Positions 61,420 through 64,000 of a stretch of 64,000 nucleotides of DNA are shown in pieces (within the stretch, counting starts at the first letter, position 1; every line of letters starts with the position of its first letter). Source of the stretch: CAVTWS01 sp963738445. Lineage in GTDB: Bacteria; Actinomycetota; Acidimicrobiia; Acidimicrobiales; SHLQ01. Both the position numbers and the translations under genes were made by a program. The stretch spans positions 1 to 64,000 of the forward strand of contig CAVTWS010000015.1 in the NCBI GenBank assembly GCA_963738445.1. Direction: 5' to 3'. The notes beneath the pieces are model-generated. The model saw only the letters and a list, made by a program, of their open reading frames with translations, had not been told where the DNA came from and searched no databases.

Positions 61420-62427
61420 CTACCGCGATGATGCACCGCCAACGGTGGGAGAAGGGACGGTCGACAAGACGTCCCGGACCACCGATTCACCCGACGCGTT
61501 GCTGAGCCACAACTCGGGTCGGATGGTGATCCGGTGCGGGAGCACGAATGGCGCGACCGTCTTCACGTCTTCGGGGGTCACGTAGTCCCGTCCGGCGATG
61601 ACCGCGTTCGAACGGGAGCACAGGAGCAGGCCGAGGGCTCCTCGTGGCGACGCCCCGATGAGTGCGTGCTCGTGGTGACGGGTCGCGACGGCCAGGTCCA
61701 CGCAGTATCGGCTCACATCGTCGTCGACCTCCACCGTCTCGATCGCCGCCTGCATGGCGGCCAGCGTCGCGGCATCGGCCACCGTCTGGATCCCCTGCTC
61801 CTCCTGGCGGCGCTCCATGCGTCGGCGGAGCACCTCCCATTCCTCGTCCCTGCTGAGGTAGCCGAAGCTCACGCGGATCAGGAAACGGTCCAGTTGGGCT
61901 TCCGGCAGCGGATACGTCCCCTCGTACTCGACCGGATTGGCCGTGGCGAGCACGTGGAACGGGGCGCCGAGGACGAACGTCTCACCCTCGACCGTCACCT
62001 GCCCTTCCTGCATGGCTTCCAGCAGGGCGGCCTGGGTCTTCGGTGGTGTGCGGTTGATCTCGTCGGCGAGGAGCAGGCCGGTGAACAGGGGTCCACGCCG
62101 GAAGACGAACTCCTGGGTTCGCTGGTTGTAGATGAATGACCCGGTCAGGTCGGCGGGGAGGAGATCTGGCGTGAATTGGGCCCGGGCGAACTGAAGCCCG
62201 AGCGCCTGAGCGAACGACCGCGCCGCCAACGTCTTGCCGAGCCCGGGCAGATCCTCGAACAGCACGTGCCCCTTCGCCAAGAGGGCGCTCAGGACCACCG
62301 TCAGCTCGGCCCGCTTCCCGACGACCGCTCGCCCGACCTCGTCGAGGACCTCACGGGCCGTGTGCGCCGTCGCCTCGATCGACATGGTGGGCCGGTACGG
62401 CGTCGCATCGTTCGGGACGGAGCTCAT
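61420..62427 (-). CDS. MoxR-family AAA+ ATPase
   Basis: 335 residues, uninterrupted. Walker A VLFEDLPGLGKTLAARSFAQ, Walker B TGLLLADEINRTPPKTQAAL, sensor 1 FHVLATANPVEYEGTYPLPE, sensor 2 region HALIGASPRGALGLLLC. Core chaperone ATPase of the operon; acts in the cytoplasm with DUF58 and membrane partners. Its start overlaps the previous gene by 4 nt and 17 bases separate it from DUF58. Confidence 0.93.
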   Translation of the reverse strand: MSSVPNDATPYRPTMSIEATAHTAREVLDEVGRAVVGKRAELTVVLSALLAKGHVLFEDLPGLGKTLAARSFAQALGLQFARAQFTPDLLPADLTGSFIYNQRTQEFVFRRGPLFTGLLLADEINRTPPKTQAALLEAMQEGQVTVEGETFVLGAPFHVLATANPVEYEGTYPLPEAQLDRFLIRVSFGYLSRDEEWEVLRRRMERRQEEQGIQTVADAATLAAMQAAIETVEVDDDVSRYCVDLAVATRHHEHALIGASPRGALGLLLCSRSNAVIAGRDYVTPEDVKTVAPFVLPHRITIRPELWLSNASGESVVRDVLSTVPSPTVGGASSR

Positions 62428-62888
62428 CGGGCCTCGATCTCTCGGAGGATGTCACGCACGTCGCGCTCGGACAGGACCCGGCGGCGCCGGGCCGACGTGA
62501 GCTGGTCCAGGGTCCGCCGCAGCTCCGCGGTGCCAGCGGGACCTCGACGCGGCAGGCCTGTGGGGGTGGCTTGTTCCCGCGCGTCGATCAGGTCGATGAG
62601 TGTGTCGACGAGCTCAGTGGTCAGGCGCTGGTTCTCCGGGCTCATCAGGCGGCCGAACGCCCGAACCCGCTCGTCGACTCGCACCAGGCGGGTCGACGCG
62701 CCCGGCGAGGTTGTCCACCTGACCGGTCGAGTGTCGCGCCAGAGTCCGAATGCCAGGAGGACGACCACCGAAGCGACGGCGATGACACCGCCCAGGGCGA
62801 GCACCGCCGGTCGAGCGTCGGTCGCGGCGAGCACCGCCGAGAGCGCGACCCAGGTCACCAACGTGACGGAGGCCCAGCGCGTGGTCAC
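62424..62888 (-). CDS. hypothetical two-helix membrane protein of the MoxR operon
   Basis: 154 residues: two helices (ASVTLVTWVALSAVLAATDA and VLALGGVIAVASVVVLLAFG) and a cytosolic helical part with MSPENQRLTTELVDTLIDLI, RVLSERDVRDILREIEAR. Overlaps DUF4129 and MoxR genes by 4 nt each, so it is a fixed operon component. No named family seen. Confidence 0.6.
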   Translation of the reverse strand: MTTRWASVTLVTWVALSAVLAATDARPAVLALGGVIAVASVVVLLAFGLWRDTRPVRWTTSPGASTRLVRVDERVRAFGRLMSPENQRLTTELVDTLIDLIDAREQATPTGLPRRGPAGTAELRRTLDQLTSARRRRVLSERDVRDILREIEAR

Positions 62889-63568
62889 GTCGCCATCCGG
62901 CCCGAACGTTCGAGCGAGCCCACGACCTGTTCGAGGGCGGCCGCCGCTCGATCCCGCGGTGACTCGTCGAGATCATGACGCGAGAACCGGGCCTCGCGAT
63001 AGAGCGCCGCCAGTTCCCGCACCGGACCGGGATCGACCGAGAACTGCGCGACGACACGCTCGCTGTATTCGGCCGACGTCTCGGACGGATCCCGCGGCAG
63101 GCCCGCCACGGCTGCGTCTCGTTCGACCTGCATCCAGCAGGCGACGATCGCGTTGCGGGCGTTGCCAGACGCCAGCGTGGCCCGTGCCGCGTGGGCGTCG
63201 ACGGTGAGCCCGGTCTCGCTCTCCGCCACCAGAGGCAGTGGACGCCGGCGGCCCCATCGCCCGGGCCTGACCCGACGTTCTGTCGGTTCGTGTCGGGGGG
63301 CGCTGGGTCGCACCCACAACGCGAGCAGCACCCCCGCCACCACGACGGCCACGGCGATCGGGTCACCCCACGAGCGCCCGCTCACCGGCTCGCGCGATTG
63401 GGGAGCCGAGCCGGGGTCGGTCTCCGACGACCCCCCAACGACCTCGGTGGACTCGTCACCGGCCGGTGGGGTGACCCACAGCGAGCGTTGACCGGAGGTG
63501 GCGGCGAGGCTCAGCACCACCATGACGCCCACGACGCCGAGACAGGCCTGAACCGAGCGTCGCCCCAT
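62885..63568 (-). CDS. DUF4129-domain membrane protein
   Basis: 227 residues from ATG 63568. Helix near the N-terminus (VQACLGVVGVMVVLSLAATS), a second at ~75-95 (IAVAVVVAGVLLALWVR), then the DUF4129 core NARNAIVACWMQVERDAAVA, PRDPSETSAEYSERVVAQFS, LAALYREARFSRHDLDESPR. First gene of the five-gene minus-strand MoxR operon. Role: partner of DUF58/MoxR, unknown substrate. Confidence 0.82.
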   Translation of the reverse strand: MGRRSVQACLGVVGVMVVLSLAATSGQRSLWVTPPAGDESTEVVGGSSETDPGSAPQSREPVSGRSWGDPIAVAVVVAGVLLALWVRPSAPRHEPTERRVRPGRWGRRRPLPLVAESETGLTVDAHAARATLASGNARNAIVACWMQVERDAAVAGLPRDPSETSAEYSERVVAQFSVDPGPVRELAALYREARFSRHDLDESPRDRAAAALEQVVGSLERSGRMAT

Positions 63569-63664
63569 GCCGCGACGATACTCAACCCCGCCCGAGCGGG
63601 CCGCTGACCTCGCGACCCGGTCGGGGTTTGGCGGCCGCCCGCGAGCATGGCATGGTGCCGCCTC

Positions 63665-64000
63665 ATGACGCACGTGGCGAGACCGGTCATCGTCGGCGCC
63701 GCCCAGGTGGCGAACAAGGACGAGAACCGGGTGGTGCATCCCGTCGATCTCCTCGAGGAGGCCACCCGCCAGGCGATCGCCGATGCGGGTGCCGACCTCC
63801 TGCCCCATGTCGGGCTGGTGCTGTCGTGTCCCCTGTCGGTGTTCTCCGCCGACGAGGGCGGGTTGCTACTGGCCGAGCGCATGAGCCTCTCCCCCCGGAG
63901 CACGGTTCAGTCCGCCTACAGCGGTGCGGGGCCCTACAAGCTGCTCGCCCACGCCTGCCGGGCGATCGCCGCCGGAGATACGGAGGCCGCGCTCGTCGTC
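63665..64000 (+). CDS. thiolase-family acetyltransferase, N-terminal part (cut by window edge)
   Basis: From ATG 63665 the frame stays open to the right edge: MTHVARPVIVGAAQVANKDE, DLLEEATRQAIADAGADLLP, RSTVQSAYSGAGPYKLLAHA, CRAIAAGDTEAALVV. VGAAQ and ATRQAIADAG are the opening of the thiolase fold found in SCPx-type/acetyl-CoA acetyltransferase relatives. The active-site Cys position lies around SAYSGAGPYK, where no Cys is seen, so it may be a non-condensing family member. Divergent from the MoxR operon. Confidence 0.75.
   Translation, partial: MTHVARPVIVGAAQVANKDENRVVHPVDLLEEATRQAIADAGADLLPHVGLVLSCPLSVFSADEGGLLLAERMSLSPRSTVQSAYSGAGPYKLLAHACRAIAAGDTEAALVV

Noticed and set aside
1..64000. 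CRISPR array, rRNA operon or complete insertion sequence
   Set aside because: No regularly spaced repeat with unique spacers, no rRNA-like conserved segment and no transposase domain was found on either strand. The three phased 14-mers at 54.1 kb are too close together for a CRISPR array.

Overview
The window is high-GC chromosomal DNA from an actinobacterium. The gene repertoire (F420/deazaflavin-type nitroreductase-like proteins, EthD, a P450 with DapB-like partners, DGPF/YCII with its sigma factor, a MoxR-DUF58-DUF4129 operon, GTG/TTG starts, many 4-nt ATGA/GTGA overlaps) would fit Acidimicrobiia or a neighbouring class; the class is an inference. There are no rRNA genes, no complete tRNA, no CRISPR array and no intact insertion sequence.

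An important caveat for reading the genes: many real coding sequences are broken by single-base indels. Almost every +1 site can be explained as two alternative bases standing side by side at a codon's third position, and almost every -1 site as a missing third-position base. This looks like a consensus artefact of a strain-mixed (or paralogue-collapsed) assembly rather than gene decay. I therefore describe such genes as CDS across the frameshift. Density is very uneven: about 37 sites in 39.6-43.65 kb, scattered sites in 0-9 kb and elsewhere, and none in several multi-kb genes.

Layout. 0-6.1 kb: a hydrolase end; an ArsR-led three-gene operon; remnants of an ABC permease and an alcohol dehydrogenase; two DUF4386-type membrane proteins; an F420-type reductase; an alpha/beta hydrolase. 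6.3-13.7 kb: a sulfane-sulfur/thiol cluster. Its left arm holds an MBL-rhodanese protein, an MFS carrier, a rhodanese, a TetR regulator and a methyltransferase. The divergent right arm holds an ArsR-rhodanese fusion, a DsrE protein, an unusual methyltransferase-nucleoside phosphorylase fusion and a DUF1971 cupin. 13.7-24.4 kb: an accessory, scarred zone with a tRNA-Met 3' fragment beside a truncated serine recombinase, a GNAT, a cupin, a VapBC pair, a truncated tyrosine integrase, truncated ABC permease, DUF4389, NmrA/FAD and ligase remnants, and intact DUF427, SRPBCC, SDR, wHTH and YqhA genes.

24.4-39.3 kb: a molybdopterin oxidoreductase, a lipoprotein penicillin acylase, ArsR plus ICMT-like methyltransferase, redoxin plus Cys-rich MarR regulator, a SulP-STAS-cNMP transporter convergent with a cyclase-ATPase regulator, truncated SnoaL and VOC genes, a homocysteine-methyltransferase-like gene and TetR. 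39.3-43.8 kb: a TetR-controlled operon (P450, DapB-like, cytosolic periplasmic-binding-like protein, second DapB-like). 43.9-45.8 kb: a VapBC/AbrB pair and a chain of gene fragments. 45.8-59.1 kb: EthD, VOC, XRE-cupin regulator divergent from an oxidoreductase-methyltransferase fusion, DGPF plus sigma factor, acyl-CoA ligase, DUF4143 ATPase with phased repeats, EamA transporter with a His tail, short MerR, sulfotransferase, MFS remnant, GDT1 and CorA family transporters. 59.5-64 kb: the MoxR operon on the minus strand and the start of a thiolase-like gene.
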